Source: RUG12783 sp946409545
GTDB taxonomy: Bacteria > Bacillota_I > Bacilli_A > RF39 > UBA660
DNA length: 64,000 bases
Assembly: GCA_946409545.1 (NCBI GenBank)
Contig: CAMJWT010000003.1
Location: forward strand, 1-64,000
Reading direction: 5' to 3'
The notes beneath the pieces are model-generated. The model was not told where the DNA came from, did not search any database, and saw only the letters and a list, made by a program, of their open reading frames with translations. Below are positions 42,337 through 52,424 of this stretch, piece after piece (position 1 is the stretch's first letter; every line of letters starts with the position of its first letter). Position numbers and translations under genes: made by a program.

Positions 42337-42795
42337 ATGAAAAAAGAAGAAGAAAAGAAAAAAATTATTGTTAGTGCGTGTCTACTTGGAGACAATTGCA
42401 AATATGATGGAACGAATAATTATAATGAAAGACTGGCTAACTTTCTTGCTGATAAAATCGTTTTTAAAGTATGTCCAGAACAATTAGGTGGACTATCTAC
42501 TCCTAGAGTACCATCTGAGATTAGAAATGGTAGTGTTTTTAATAAAGATGGTGATGATGTATCATATTATTTTACTAAAGGAGCTCTTGAAACGTTAAAG
42601 ATTGCTCAACAAAATGAAATAAGTATGGCGATTCTTAAAAGTAATAGTCCATCATGTGGAAATAGTGAAGTTTATGATGGAACCTTCTCAGGTAATTTAG
42701 TACCAGGTGAGGGAATAACCGCTCATTTACTTAAATTAAATGGTATTGAAGTTTTTAATGAAAATGATATTGATAAACTAGAAAAGATGTTTTAA
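42337..42795 (+). CDS. DUF523 protein (TudS-like)
   Basis: 152 aa, COG1683/DUF523. Three family Cys positions are present: Cys15 in 'VSACLLGD', Cys46 in 'FKVCPEQLGGL' and a third in 'SNSPSCGNSEVYDG'. Characterised relatives (TudS) use these to hold an iron-sulfur cluster and remove sulfur from thiouracil. Whether this protein does so is inferred. It is 9 bp downstream of the NlpC/P60 gene and probably co-transcribed. Confidence 0.85.
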   Translation: MKKEEEKKKIIVSACLLGDNCKYDGTNNYNERLANFLADKIVFKVCPEQLGGLSTPRVPSEIRNGSVFNKDGDDVSYYFTKGALETLKIAQQNEISMAILKSNSPSCGNSEVYDGTFSGNLVPGEGITAHLLKLNGIEVFNENDIDKLEKMF

Positions 42796-42808
42796 CATCT
42801 TTTTTTGT
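42782..42808 (+). terminator. Rho-independent terminator
   Basis: AAAAGATG (42782-42789) with CATCTTTT (42796-42803) and T run. The stop codon is in the loop. Confidence 0.82.
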
Positions 42809-42869
42809 AAATAAATAATATAATTAATGGTAATTATGTTATTATATTATTAGATTTAGAAGGTGATTT

Positions 42870-44531
42870 ATGAAAACAGATATTGAAATAAGTAGAGAAG
42901 CAAAAAAAGATAATATTACGAAAATAGCAAAGAAATTAGGAATAACTTCTAGTTATTTAGAATGTTATGGAAAAGAAAAAGCAAAGATTAATTTGCGTTT
43001 AATGAATAAAATAAAAAATAATCCTGATGGTAAATTAATTCTTGTTACTAGTACTAACCCAACACCTTTTGGTGAAGGTAAAACGACAATGAGTATTGGT
43101 ATTGATGATGCCCTATGTGCTTTAGGCAAAAAGAGTTTAGTAGTACTTCGTGAACCATCTCTAGGACCTGTTTTCGGTATTAAAGGTGGAGCAACAGGTG
43201 GAGGTTATGCCCAAGTAGTTCCTATGGAAGATATCAATCTTCATTTTACAGGAGATATTCATGCTATTGAAACATGTAATAATTTACTTTGTGCCATTAT
43301 CGATAATCATATTTATCAAGGTAATAGTTTAAATATTGATCTTGAAAGAATTACTTTTCAAAGATGTGTTGATCTAAATGATAGAGCATTACGTAATGTA
43401 ACGATTAAATATGATAATAAAGGACTTGAAAGAGAAGATAAATATAATATTACCGTTGCCAGTGAAATTATGGCTATTTTATGTATGGCAAGAGACATTA
43501 ATGATTTAAAAAGAAGAATTGGTAATATCTTTATTGGATACTCTAAAAGAGGAAAGATGTTATTTGTTCGTGACCTTAAATGTGTTGATGCCCTAGCTCT
43601 TGTTTTAAAAGATGCCATAAAGCCAAATCTTGTTCAAACACTTGAAAATAATCCAGCAATTATTCATGGTGGACCATTTGCTAATATTGCTCATGGATGT
43701 AATAGTATTATTGCTACAACCATGGGACTAAAGCTTGCTGATTATGTTGTAACAGAAGCTGGATTCGGTGCCGATCTTGGAGCAGAAAAGTTCTTGGATA
43801 TCAAATGTCCAAATGCAAATTTAACACCAAATGCGATTGTTATTAATGCAACTATTCGTTCTATGAAATATAATGGTGGAGTAGAGAAAGATAAAGTTAA
43901 AGAACCTAATCTTGAAGCTGTTAAACTTGGTATTAAAAATCTTGATACACATATTGAAAATATGAAAAAGTATACAAAGAATATTGTTATATGTCTTAAT
44001 AAATTCTATACAGATACTGACGAAGAAATAGCTTTTGTAAAAAAACATGTTGAGAATTTAGGTTGTGAATTTTCACTTTCTACTTGCTTTACCGATGGTG
44101 GTAAGGGAAGTATTGATCTAGCTAAAAAGATTATTAAATTATGTGAAAACAAGCCTGATTATCAAAAGTTATATGATTATAATGATACATTAGTTAATAA
44201 GATTAATATTGTTTGTAAAGAAATATATCGTGCAGGAAAAGTAACATTTAGTAATAAGGCTAAAGAAAAACTTGAATTATTTGAGAAAAAAGGTTTTGGA
44301 TCATTACCTGTTTGTATTGCTAAAACTCAATATTCATTAACAGATGATCAAAAAGTACTTGGTGCCCCACGTGATTTTACAATGCATGTAAATGATGTAA
44401 GACTTTCAAATGGTGCGGGTTTTGTCGTTATTTTAATGGGTAAAATAATGACGATGCCTGGTTTATCAAAAGAGCCAGCATATCTTGGAATGAAATTCTC
44501 AAGTACTGGTAAAATAAGCGGATTATATTAA
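42870..44531 (+). CDS. fhs: Formate--tetrahydrofolate ligase
   Basis: 553 aa, full length. It makes 10-formyl-THF from formate, THF and ATP for purine synthesis and methionyl-tRNA formylation. The ATP loop is 'TNPTPFGEGKTTMSIG' (about 61-76), followed by 'LREPSLGPVFGIKGGATGGGYAQ' region and 'GGPFANIAHGCNS', all hallmark sequences. Ribosome site AAGGTGAT. Single-gene unit ending in a terminator just before the accessory locus. Confidence 0.97.
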   Translation: MKTDIEISREAKKDNITKIAKKLGITSSYLECYGKEKAKINLRLMNKIKNNPDGKLILVTSTNPTPFGEGKTTMSIGIDDALCALGKKSLVVLREPSLGPVFGIKGGATGGGYAQVVPMEDINLHFTGDIHAIETCNNLLCAIIDNHIYQGNSLNIDLERITFQRCVDLNDRALRNVTIKYDNKGLEREDKYNITVASEIMAILCMARDINDLKRRIGNIFIGYSKRGKMLFVRDLKCVDALALVLKDAIKPNLVQTLENNPAIIHGGPFANIAHGCNSIIATTMGLKLADYVVTEAGFGADLGAEKFLDIKCPNANLTPNAIVINATIRSMKYNGGVEKDKVKEPNLEAVKLGIKNLDTHIENMKKYTKNIVICLNKFYTDTDEEIAFVKKHVENLGCEFSLSTCFTDGGKGSIDLAKKIIKLCENKPDYQKLYDYNDTLVNKINIVCKEIYRAGKVTFSNKAKEKLELFEKKGFGSLPVCIAKTQYSLTDDQKVLGAPRDFTMHVNDVRLSNGAGFVVILMGKIMTMPGLSKEPAYLGMKFSSTGKISGLY

Positions 44532-44562
44532 AAAGACTATCTAATTTAGATAGTTTTTTTTA
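44531..44562 (+). terminator. Rho-independent terminator of fhs
   Basis: ACTATCTA (44536-44543), loop ATT, TAGATAGT (44547-44554), T run. Confidence 0.88.
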
Positions 44563-44584
44563 TGCATAAGATTTAATAAAAGAA

Positions 44585-44613
44585 TTGTATATTTGATATA
44601 AAATTGATAAAAT
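44585..44613 (+). promoter_or_regulatory. Promoter of giant protein 1
   Basis: TTGTAT (44585-44590), 17-bp spacer, extended -10 TGA-TAAAAT (44605-44613). The same arrangement stands at 52425-52453 and 52989-53017. Confidence 0.65.
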
Positions 44614-44657
44614 GATAATAGAGTATAATTGTAGCAATAAGATACGGAAGTGATTAT

Positions 44658-47600
44658 ATGGATATTAATAGTGAAAGTGTTAAGAACGGTCTAATTCATC
44701 TTTCTCTTGCAACCAAAAATATTCAAGAGATGAGAAAATATATCGCTATAGCATCTGATAATTTAGATAGAAGAATAAGCAATCATTACGGTGAAGTTAA
44801 AGAATTATTAAGAAAAATAGAATTAACAGAACATGAGATTGTTGATTTATGTAATGATTTTATTGAAACTACTGAAAGTACTGTTGATTTTATAGGTTCA
44901 TCAAAAAGTAAAATTGATGGTGAAGTAATTAATACAAGAGATAATCCTTTATTACCACAAGAAACTAGTATTAATGGTGTAGCATTAGCAAAAGTTTACG
45001 GAATAACTTCAGAAGATATATTATTATTAGGAAAAGGTCCCATTAACCCCGAATTATTAACAATGAACGATATCATTCAAATTCAACAAGCTAAAGAAGA
45101 TGAAAGAAATCGTCAAATTTTATTATCAAATGGATATACTCCAGAAGATGTAGATAGGGTTTTAAAAAAGGAAATATCTCCAGAAGAATTATATCAGGAA
45201 ATATATGAAGAATATTGTAATGGAAACCCTGATAGATTTAAAGCTTTAATTAGCGCAGCTCAACTTGATGAATATTATTTTAGTCGTAGTGAAACTGAGC
45301 TTCTTCTTGCAGATAAAGAGGCTAGACTTGAATATCTTTTAAGCGATGAAAGTAAAGATGAGAGAAGCAAATTAGAGCGTGAATTCGCTTTATACAATTT
45401 AGTCGTAGAAGAAGCAAAATTTGATGAAAGTAGTAAATTATATCGTTATACTTTTGAAGATTCTAAAGAGACAATTACTTTTACTGAAGAAGATTTTGCA
45501 TCTCTTAAAGAAACAAGGGATTATCTTGGTGAAAAACTTGATAATTTTGATGAAAATAAACGACAAGAAATTGAAGCATTAGAAACCGAGATTGGAAATC
45601 TTAAGGCTATGTTGGGTGATGCTAGCAAAAGAGAATTTACATATAATACAATGAATGAATTGGATGCTGGTATTGAAGACTTGAATGCTAGAATTGCAGA
45701 AATAGATCAAATTTTAAGTGGTAAAGATTTAGATTATGAATCATATAATAATCTAAATACCAATTGGAGTTGTATAAAAGTAAATGATCATACTTATGTT
45801 GTAATAGATGGAGCTGGAAATCGTAAAACTTATACTAGTTTAGATGATTTACTAGCTGATGGCTTTAATATGATACCTACAAAGGATACAACGCAATCTA
45901 TTCTAGAAGGTAAAGGATTAAATTCATGGTTTGGAATTGATAATACTTCCATTGATACAACGGGATGGACGTGTGTTAAAATTGCCCCAAACAAATATTG
46001 TTTGATGGATGGAAATAAAAATCATATTGATATGAGAGGCAATAGAAGTTATGATACTTTTACGGTTGAAGAATTAGTTAATAATGGTTTTTATTTACCA
46101 CCAGATCATCGTGTACAATTGGATGAAAATGGTGAACTTATCCAAGTACTTGAATATAATCAAGAAGTTGATTTACTTGATAGATTAGAAAATCAAGAAA
46201 TGAATGTTTGGTTTCCATTACTTAATGAATCAATAAGAGGTGAATGGGAATCAGATAATCCTGAATTAATTGCTAGACGAAGAGAATTAATTCTAGAGCG
46301 AGACTTTTTATTAGAAACAAAGTCTAATGTTGAAGCGAATACAAATTATAATTTGAAATATGATAAATATACAATGCAACCTGACTTTAAAGCTAAAAGT
46401 CAGTTTAAAGCAGCACCTGCTCAGGATATAACTTATTATCGAAATGATTGGCATATAATAATCAATATTTTTGGAATAGAAGCAGGTCGTTATAACTTTA
46501 TGGATACTCCAGAATATCGAGGGGCTCTATTAGCAAGAATGTTAAATGGTGATGCAATTATTTTACCTGATATAGAAGGCAATGCTTTAAATGTATGTGG
46601 AGATGAAGGTCAAGAATTTTATTTTTATGGTGATGAACGCCAAATATTCTTTAATGAATTTCAACAATGGATTAATGCTGTTGTAGTAGATCCTAATACA
46701 GGAAAAGAATTAAGAGCTATTTATCCTAGTGAAATTGCGGTGTTTAATTATATATGTAATACTGAAGGCTATGAAGCTGGTTATCAATATCTTATGAGTA
46801 TGAGAGCAGAATTTGATAGAAGAAATGCTGCTATTCAAACAGCAAAAGATGCTAATTTTGCAAGAACTAACGTTCTTTCAGGAACCTTAGCATTATTCAC
46901 GGAACCTTTTATTGCTTTGGCTAATGCTGGAACAATTATGCGAAAGAAGAGTCGAGGAGATGAGATCTTTCTAACAAACGTATATAATCCAGCAAATACA
47001 TGGCATACTACATTAGCAGCAGATATGGGTAGACAATATGGTGCTGGATGGGAAAAAGCTTATAATATTGTTTATAGTTTAGATCAATCAATGATGAATT
47101 TATTAGTTGCTTATGCGACTGGTGGTAGTAGTTTATCAGTTACTTTATCTAGTACTTTTATTATGGGTTTACCTGTTTTTAATGCTTCATTTTATGATGC
47201 TAAAACTAAAGGAATTGATGATAATACTGCACTTCTTCTTTCAGGGTTAAAGGCAACAACTGAAATTGTTATGGAATCATTTTCTTTAACACATTTATTA
47301 GGACTTGAAGCTGCATATCAAAATGCTTTATCTTCAGGAACTGTTGTTTCACTATTCTCTAATAGAATTAAAGCTTTACCAGCTAAAATGCAACCATTTG
47401 CTGAAAAATTATTATTAACAAGTTATTGTATGGTAAGTCAAGGTTTAATTGGTGGTGAAGAAGAATTAGCTACTGAAGTACTAGATCATATATGGGATTT
47501 TGCTTTGTCAAAAGAAAATAGTTTGGCATATAAAAAGTTTATTGAATATAAAAAGCTTCATCCAAATTGTACAGATTTTGAAGCTAGTGCCTTTGCAATT

Positions 47601-50600
47601 AGTCAAGTAATGGATACTGGATGGGATGCCTTTACTTCAGGATTTATTGCTGAAGCTATCATGGGTGGTGCTGGTCATGTTAATAGTGGAACACCAAATC
47701 TATCACCTTATACGGGAATGGATTTTCAAGGTCCAAGTATTGATGATTTTACTTTCCCAGATAGTCAACAAGGTGGTCCAAGTGATATAAATCCAGATAG
47801 TCATGTTGGTGAAGATATTGATATCCGTGAAGATACTCAAGGAGAAGGTCTTAGTCCTCAAGAAGATAGTTCTTTAGGAGAAGATTCTCAAATTGATAGT
47901 AATAAAGAGGCTAAATCTCAAATATCTATCGAAGAGGATAGTAATATACCAGAATCCATTAGAAATGCTATTAAAAATGGTACTTCCGTTAATGGAAGAA
48001 TAGAAATTCCTGCTGATGTTTTACTAGATAATGAAATTAAAATATATAGTAAAGATAAGATTTGTTTTGATGAAACAACTAATCAATTTATACGTGTTGA
48101 TAGTAATGGAAATATTCTTGCAGTAATTGATCCAGAATTATTATATGGAACTAATTTACGTGATGCGTCAATGCGACTTATGCGAGATGATGTTAATGGA
48201 ATATGGGTTGATAGAATAACAGGGTTTTATACTCCAATTCAACCAAATTATAATTGGTCAACTCTTTTAAGTCACTTAAATGGTGAATTTAAGAATCGAA
48301 GATCAACAGGGTTACATTCATTTGAATCTTTTGCATCACAATTAAAAGATGGAACTATATCAATTAAAGTAGGAGAAAATTTATATACTAGTGTTGATGT
48401 TGTTACGGATACGGCAACTGGAGATCTTGTTATTAAAGGAACTGATGGTGCTGAACTTGATAGAGTTGCTCCAGATGCTAATGGTTTTATTTCAATAGAT
48501 TATTGGGAATACACTAGTCACCCTCGTAGAGGTGCCACGTCTAAAACATTATTCCCTGCAGGAATAAATTTACAAGCTATTGCTGACGAGTTTAATTCTA
48601 TTCCAAATAAAGTACCAACTCATCTTCAAATTAAAGAGAATTCTACGACAGGACAAATAAATTTAAGAAATGCATATTATGAATTTGAATATACGATTCC
48701 TGAAACTGGTGAAAAAATTGATATTATAGTTGAAGTTACTAATGGTGAAATTGCATCTATGTATCCTAAAGGAGAAATGTTTAATTCAGGAAGACCAAAT
48801 ACTTTTGATGTTGTAACAAAATCAAATAATAGTTCAGGCACTCAAGTTTCAGTTGAACAAATAGTTGCAGATCTTACTGCAAAATATGGTGATAATGGAT
48901 TAAGTATTAATGTAGAAAATGACTCTTGTACTGTTAAAGTTGGTGATGATAGTTTCGTTGTTCCATCATCTGAGCTTGGTAATGAAGCAACTCGTGAACA
49001 AATCGAAATGTTAACAGATTCAGATTATTTTAGAATTAGAAATATCTATTCTAATGATATTACTAATGTTTCTATTTCGGATGGTAAATATAGAATAACA
49101 ACAATTCATGGAGACGTAATTACTTTATCTAAAGAAGATGTGGAATCAGGCTTAGCAAAAACGGCTTTAGATATGGTGACTTCATTTGATTATAAAGCGA
49201 TGAGAGATTACTATCAATCAAGTATAGATAGTGTTACATGTGATCCTTTAAATAAAACGTATACCCTTGTAGTGGCAACAGGTGAAACAATTACTTTTGA
49301 TACTAGGGAATTGTCTAATGGTCTTGCTGAAAATAAATTAATAGCAGCAACAGATCCCGATATACTTGATTTTAGAGAAAGAAATAAAAATAGAATAGAA
49401 AGTTTTTCATATGATGGAAAAGTTTTTCGAATTGTTGCCAATAAATTTGGTGATATTATTGAAGAACGTGATTTATTCAAGTATGATGTACAATTGAAAA
49501 TAGATATGCTAACTGATGAAAGATATTTAAATTTAAGAGAAAAATATCCTGGTAAATTTATATCAGTTGCTGTAAGTGATGGTAAATATCATGTTTCAGT
49601 ATTAGGAGTTAATTCTCGTCGAACATATACATTTTCCTTTTCTCCAGGTGAGATGGATAATCAAACAATAAATGATAGTATTGACATGATGTTGAGTGAA
49701 GAATATGATAATTTCTATATTAGTATGTGTTTCATAAATAATTTTATTTTAGGTATTACTGTAAAAAATGGTAGATATGTTATTACACGATTGAATGGCT
49801 CAGAAATATATGCTGAACGTGGTGGCTTATCGGATAGCGGTTTATTAAATCAATTATTTTTTGATTCCATCGTTAATGAACATCATGCAGGTTTATCATC
49901 ATGGAGTCGAGATGGAGATAATTTTAAACTTGTAACAACAAATGGTGATACAATAATATTAAATTCTAAGCAACTTCGAAATCCAAAAATTTATAATATG
50001 ATTGGTGTTATGATAAGTGATCAGCAATATGCAAAACTAAAAAAACATGTTGGTGATATAATAAAGTCTACGACGATTGATGAAGAAGGAAAGTTAGTTA
50101 TTACAACAACATATGGTGATACTTTTGCCTTATCAAGTGAAATAATTAATTCTGAAAACTTATTCTATGATATGATTGCTTATAAATATCGTCATGAAGC
50201 TATATTAATGGAAGATGGTAGATATCGAATTGTAGATAAATATGGTCAAGAATATTTCTTTACAGAAAGTGAATTAGCAGATGATGTTAATCTAATAAAT
50301 ATTTATAATTTAACAATCGAATATGAAAATGATTTAGTTAATGATTGGATAATAAATAATATCCTAGAATTACCATCAAAAATAACACCTAAACAACAAG
50401 CAGCAATGGATGCTAAAGTAGATGAGATTGCTATTAGAATTGGTGCTACACGAGAAGAAGTATATAGTGCGATTCGTCAAGGTTTAAATAAAGTTGTTAG
50501 TGAGTCTGCTTTTGGTGATCGTATTTCAATGAATACTTTACAAGCAATCCTAACATCATGGATAAAAAATCAACATGAATCTAATTCTTCGAATGGGGCA

Positions 50601-51170
50601 TATAACCCAAGAGAAAGAAGAAGACTTGAAAATGCATTGTTCTTTGTTCCTCCAACAGTTGATGCAAGTGATGCTGCTGTATATGGAATGTTATTTCCAG
50701 ATTTAAATACGGCATCTGACACTTCAAAAGCCATAAATTATTATCGTAGCGGACCAGGATATTGGTATGGAAGAGGAGACGGAGATAAGACCCAAGTAGT
50801 CCTTATCTTTAATAAATCAAAGATAATGGATAATACAACAATAACAATTGGCGATTCTCTTGATTATGCATATTATCAAGGTTTTGGACCTGGAATTCAA
50901 GCTGGTGCTCCAGCAACTAATCCAGAATATTTAGGTTCATTTGAGGAATTCTTAGATGGTGTAACTAGTTTAGACGAAATCAAAAATGCTAATTTAGAGA
51001 CTTTTGCTCCAAATCATTCTTATCGAGGTGACCAATATATCGAGATTCAAGTTCATGGAAGAAATGCTCATAGCATTGATGTAATTGAGGAAATAGTTTT
51101 CTTAGTTGAACCAGATCCTGTGGTTACTAAAATGTTAGATAATTTGAATATTCCATGGCGAGTTATATAA
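44658..51170 (+). CDS. Giant polymorphic-toxin-like protein 1 with C-terminal DUF3626-like domain
   Basis: 2170 aa, no signal peptide. Residues 1-100 are helical and WXG/LXG-like. Coiled-coil and beta-hairpin segments follow, including two 'CxKxxxxxYxxxDGxxN' motifs near 375 and 435. A hydrophobic Gly/Ser-rich central segment (about 805-940), with 'GGEEELATE' near 932, is shared with the 57042 protein. An acidic linker (about 1020-1100) leads to beta-rich domains and about nine repeats of 50-62 aa (about 1404-1898). The last ~190 residues resemble DUF3626: 'AVYGMLFP', 'TTITIGDS' and 'YIEIQVHG', probably an ADP-ribosyltransferase-like toxin domain (inference). The gene for an ADP-ribosylglycohydrolase follows after 12 bp. 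Ribosome site GGAAGTGAT. Confidence 0.78.
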   Translation: MDINSESVKNGLIHLSLATKNIQEMRKYIAIASDNLDRRISNHYGEVKELLRKIELTEHEIVDLCNDFIETTESTVDFIGSSKSKIDGEVINTRDNPLLPQETSINGVALAKVYGITSEDILLLGKGPINPELLTMNDIIQIQQAKEDERNRQILLSNGYTPEDVDRVLKKEISPEELYQEIYEEYCNGNPDRFKALISAAQLDEYYFSRSETELLLADKEARLEYLLSDESKDERSKLEREFALYNLVVEEAKFDESSKLYRYTFEDSKETITFTEEDFASLKETRDYLGEKLDNFDENKRQEIEALETEIGNLKAMLGDASKREFTYNTMNELDAGIEDLNARIAEIDQILSGKDLDYESYNNLNTNWSCIKVNDHTYVVIDGAGNRKTYTSLDDLLADGFNMIPTKDTTQSILEGKGLNSWFGIDNTSIDTTGWTCVKIAPNKYCLMDGNKNHIDMRGNRSYDTFTVEELVNNGFYLPPDHRVQLDENGELIQVLEYNQEVDLLDRLENQEMNVWFPLLNESIRGEWESDNPELIARRRELILERDFLLETKSNVEANTNYNLKYDKYTMQPDFKAKSQFKAAPAQDITYYRNDWHIIINIFGIEAGRYNFMDTPEYRGALLARMLNGDAIILPDIEGNALNVCGDEGQEFYFYGDERQIFFNEFQQWINAVVVDPNTGKELRAIYPSEIAVFNYICNTEGYEAGYQYLMSMRAEFDRRNAAIQTAKDANFARTNVLSGTLALFTEPFIALANAGTIMRKKSRGDEIFLTNVYNPANTWHTTLAADMGRQYGAGWEKAYNIVYSLDQSMMNLLVAYATGGSSLSVTLSSTFIMGLPVFNASFYDAKTKGIDDNTALLLSGLKATTEIVMESFSLTHLLGLEAAYQNALSSGTVVSLFSNRIKALPAKMQPFAEKLLLTSYCMVSQGLIGGEEELATEVLDHIWDFALSKENSLAYKKFIEYKKLHPNCTDFEASAFAISQVMDTGWDAFTSGFIAEAIMGGAGHVNSGTPNLSPYTGMDFQGPSIDDFTFPDSQQGGPSDINPDSHVGEDIDIREDTQGEGLSPQEDSSLGEDSQIDSNKEAKSQISIEEDSNIPESIRNAIKNGTSVNGRIEIPADVLLDNEIKIYSKDKICFDETTNQFIRVDSNGNILAVIDPELLYGTNLRDASMRLMRDDVNGIWVDRITGFYTPIQPNYNWSTLLSHLNGEFKNRRSTGLHSFESFASQLKDGTISIKVGENLYTSVDVVTDTATGDLVIKGTDGAELDRVAPDANGFISIDYWEYTSHPRRGATSKTLFPAGINLQAIADEFNSIPNKVPTHLQIKENSTTGQINLRNAYYEFEYTIPETGEKIDIIVEVTNGEIASMYPKGEMFNSGRPNTFDVVTKSNNSSGTQVSVEQIVADLTAKYGDNGLSINVENDSCTVKVGDDSFVVPSSELGNEATREQIEMLTDSDYFRIRNIYSNDITNVSISDGKYRITTIHGDVITLSKEDVESGLAKTALDMVTSFDYKAMRDYYQSSIDSVTCDPLNKTYTLVVATGETITFDTRELSNGLAENKLIAATDPDILDFRERNKNRIESFSYDGKVFRIVANKFGDIIEERDLFKYDVQLKIDMLTDERYLNLREKYPGKFISVAVSDGKYHVSVLGVNSRRTYTFSFSPGEMDNQTINDSIDMMLSEEYDNFYISMCFINNFILGITVKNGRYVITRLNGSEIYAERGGLSDSGLLNQLFFDSIVNEHHAGLSSWSRDGDNFKLVTTNGDTIILNSKQLRNPKIYNMIGVMISDQQYAKLKKHVGDIIKSTTIDEEGKLVITTTYGDTFALSSEIINSENLFYDMIAYKYRHEAILMEDGRYRIVDKYGQEYFFTESELADDVNLINIYNLTIEYENDLVNDWIINNILELPSKITPKQQAAMDAKVDEIAIRIGATREEVYSAIRQGLNKVVSESAFGDRISMNTLQAILTSWIKNQHESNSSNGAYNPRERRRLENALFFVPPTVDASDAAVYGMLFPDLNTASDTSKAINYYRSGPGYWYGRGDGDKTQVVLIFNKSKIMDNTTITIGDSLDYAYYQGFGPGIQAGAPATNPEYLGSFEEFLDGVTSLDEIKNANLETFAPNHSYRGDQYIEIQVHGRNAHSIDVIEEIVFLVEPDPVVTKMLDNLNIPWRVI
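48867..50350 (+). repeat. About nine protein repeats of 50-62 residues in giant protein 1
   Basis: Each unit has a beta-hairpin of the form 'DGkYxvtxxxGdxitl' followed by a helix with 'xxmltdxxyxxlrexy'. Examples are 'SDGKYRITTIHGDVITL', 'LNKTYTLVVATGETITF' and 'EGKLVITTTYGDTFAL'. DNA identity between units is low, so the repeats are old. Confidence 0.7.
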
Positions 51171-51182
51171 CAAGGAGGTTTT

Positions 51183-52418
51183 ATGAATAATAACAATAAT
51201 AGTAATAGTAACAATAATAGTAATAGTAAAAAATATAAAGTTCTTGCAGAAAGTAATGGAAGTTATCTTGTTACAAGAAATCTTAATGCAACATTTAATG
51301 ATATCATGGTAAGCGGATTTATTGTTAATAAGGATGGCAAGATTATTTCTCCAGAATTACCAATTGGAACTTTAACCAAAGATGGCTATTGGCATATAAT
51401 AAATGGTAATTATGAAGACTTGATTAGTTCTACTAATGACTATATAAGAGATGCTTTGTTGGGAGCGGCCGTTGGTGATGCCTACGGCGTTCCCTATGAA
51501 TTTTTAAGTCGTGCGGAAATATCTAAATTAGAACTTGGTGATATGATTGGAAATGACAATAATCCGGGTTTTGTTAGTCGATGGTCAAAAGCAATTCCAA
51601 GTGGTGCATGGAGTGATGATACATCTATGATTGTTGCAACAATGGAAGCGATTTGTGCTAATCGTTCTATCAATTATGATAGTATAATGAATAATTATCT
51701 TAGATGGTGGAATGAAGGAAAGTATTCTTCATTAGAATTTCCTTTTGGCTTAGGAGGAGTAGTAAATAAATCTTTAGTTAGATATGCAAATGGTGTTAGC
51801 CCTACTGAATGTGGTTGTCGTGGTTTTATGGATAATGGTAATGGTTCCTTAATGAGAATTTTACCATTCTCTATATATTGCATTGAAAATGATTTAGATG
51901 ATAATGAGACTCTCGATTTTATTACTAAAGCTTCTTCATTAACTCATGGTAATGAGATAAGTATCATGGCATGTTTTATGTATACAATCTTCTTAAAAGA
52001 ATTAGTTAGAACTAGAAATAAAAATATGGCTTTTAGTGCAATGATATTTACTAAATATGAAAATTATTTTTCAAAAGAAACAGTAGAACGATTTAAAAGA
52101 ATTAATAATCCTAATTTTTATCTAAAAATTGAAGACATTAATGAAAGTGGTTATGTTATTGATACTTTAGAAACAGTTATGTATTCTATAATGAGTAGTA
52201 ATAGTTATCGCGAAACAATTGAGAATTGTATTAAAGTTGGTTATGATACTGATACAAGTGCTTGTATTGCGGGATCACTAGCTGGAGTTCTTTATGGCTA
52301 TGAAAACATTCCTAAAGAATGGCTTGCTAAACTAAGAAGAAGAGAATATTTAGAAGGACTTAGTGAGAAATATTCAAGAACGCTAGAAACGATGAAGTTA
52401 TCTGAAAAAAGAATATAA
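51183..52418 (+). CDS. ADP-ribosylglycohydrolase (DraG/ARH-like) with N-terminal extension
   Basis: 411 aa. The enzyme begins near residue 88 ('RDALLGAAVGDAYGVPYEF') and shows all ARH/DraG landmarks: 'GAWSDDTSM' (metal-binding Asp-Asp-Thr), 'GNGSLMRILP', 'SLTHGNE' and 'GYDTDTSACIAGSLAG' (metal-binding Asp-Thr-Asp). It should remove ADP-ribose from proteins or nucleic acids using Mg. The first ~18 residues are only Asn and Ser with a few Lys, and residues ~20-85 form a small beta-type domain not usual for the family. It lies 12 bp after the giant toxin-like gene with ribosome site AAGGAGG. Best reading: immunity protein reversing the toxin's modification. A secreted effector is an alternative. 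Confidence 0.85.
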   Translation: MNNNNNSNSNNNSNSKKYKVLAESNGSYLVTRNLNATFNDIMVSGFIVNKDGKIISPELPIGTLTKDGYWHIINGNYEDLISSTNDYIRDALLGAAVGDAYGVPYEFLSRAEISKLELGDMIGNDNNPGFVSRWSKAIPSGAWSDDTSMIVATMEAICANRSINYDSIMNNYLRWWNEGKYSSLEFPFGLGGVVNKSLVRYANGVSPTECGCRGFMDNGNGSLMRILPFSIYCIENDLDDNETLDFITKASSLTHGNEISIMACFMYTIFLKELVRTRNKNMAFSAMIFTKYENYFSKETVERFKRINNPNFYLKIEDINESGYVIDTLETVMYSIMSSNSYRETIENCIKVGYDTDTSACIAGSLAGVLYGYENIPKEWLAKLRRREYLEGLSEKYSRTLETMKLSEKRI

Positions 52419-52424
52419 ACATTA

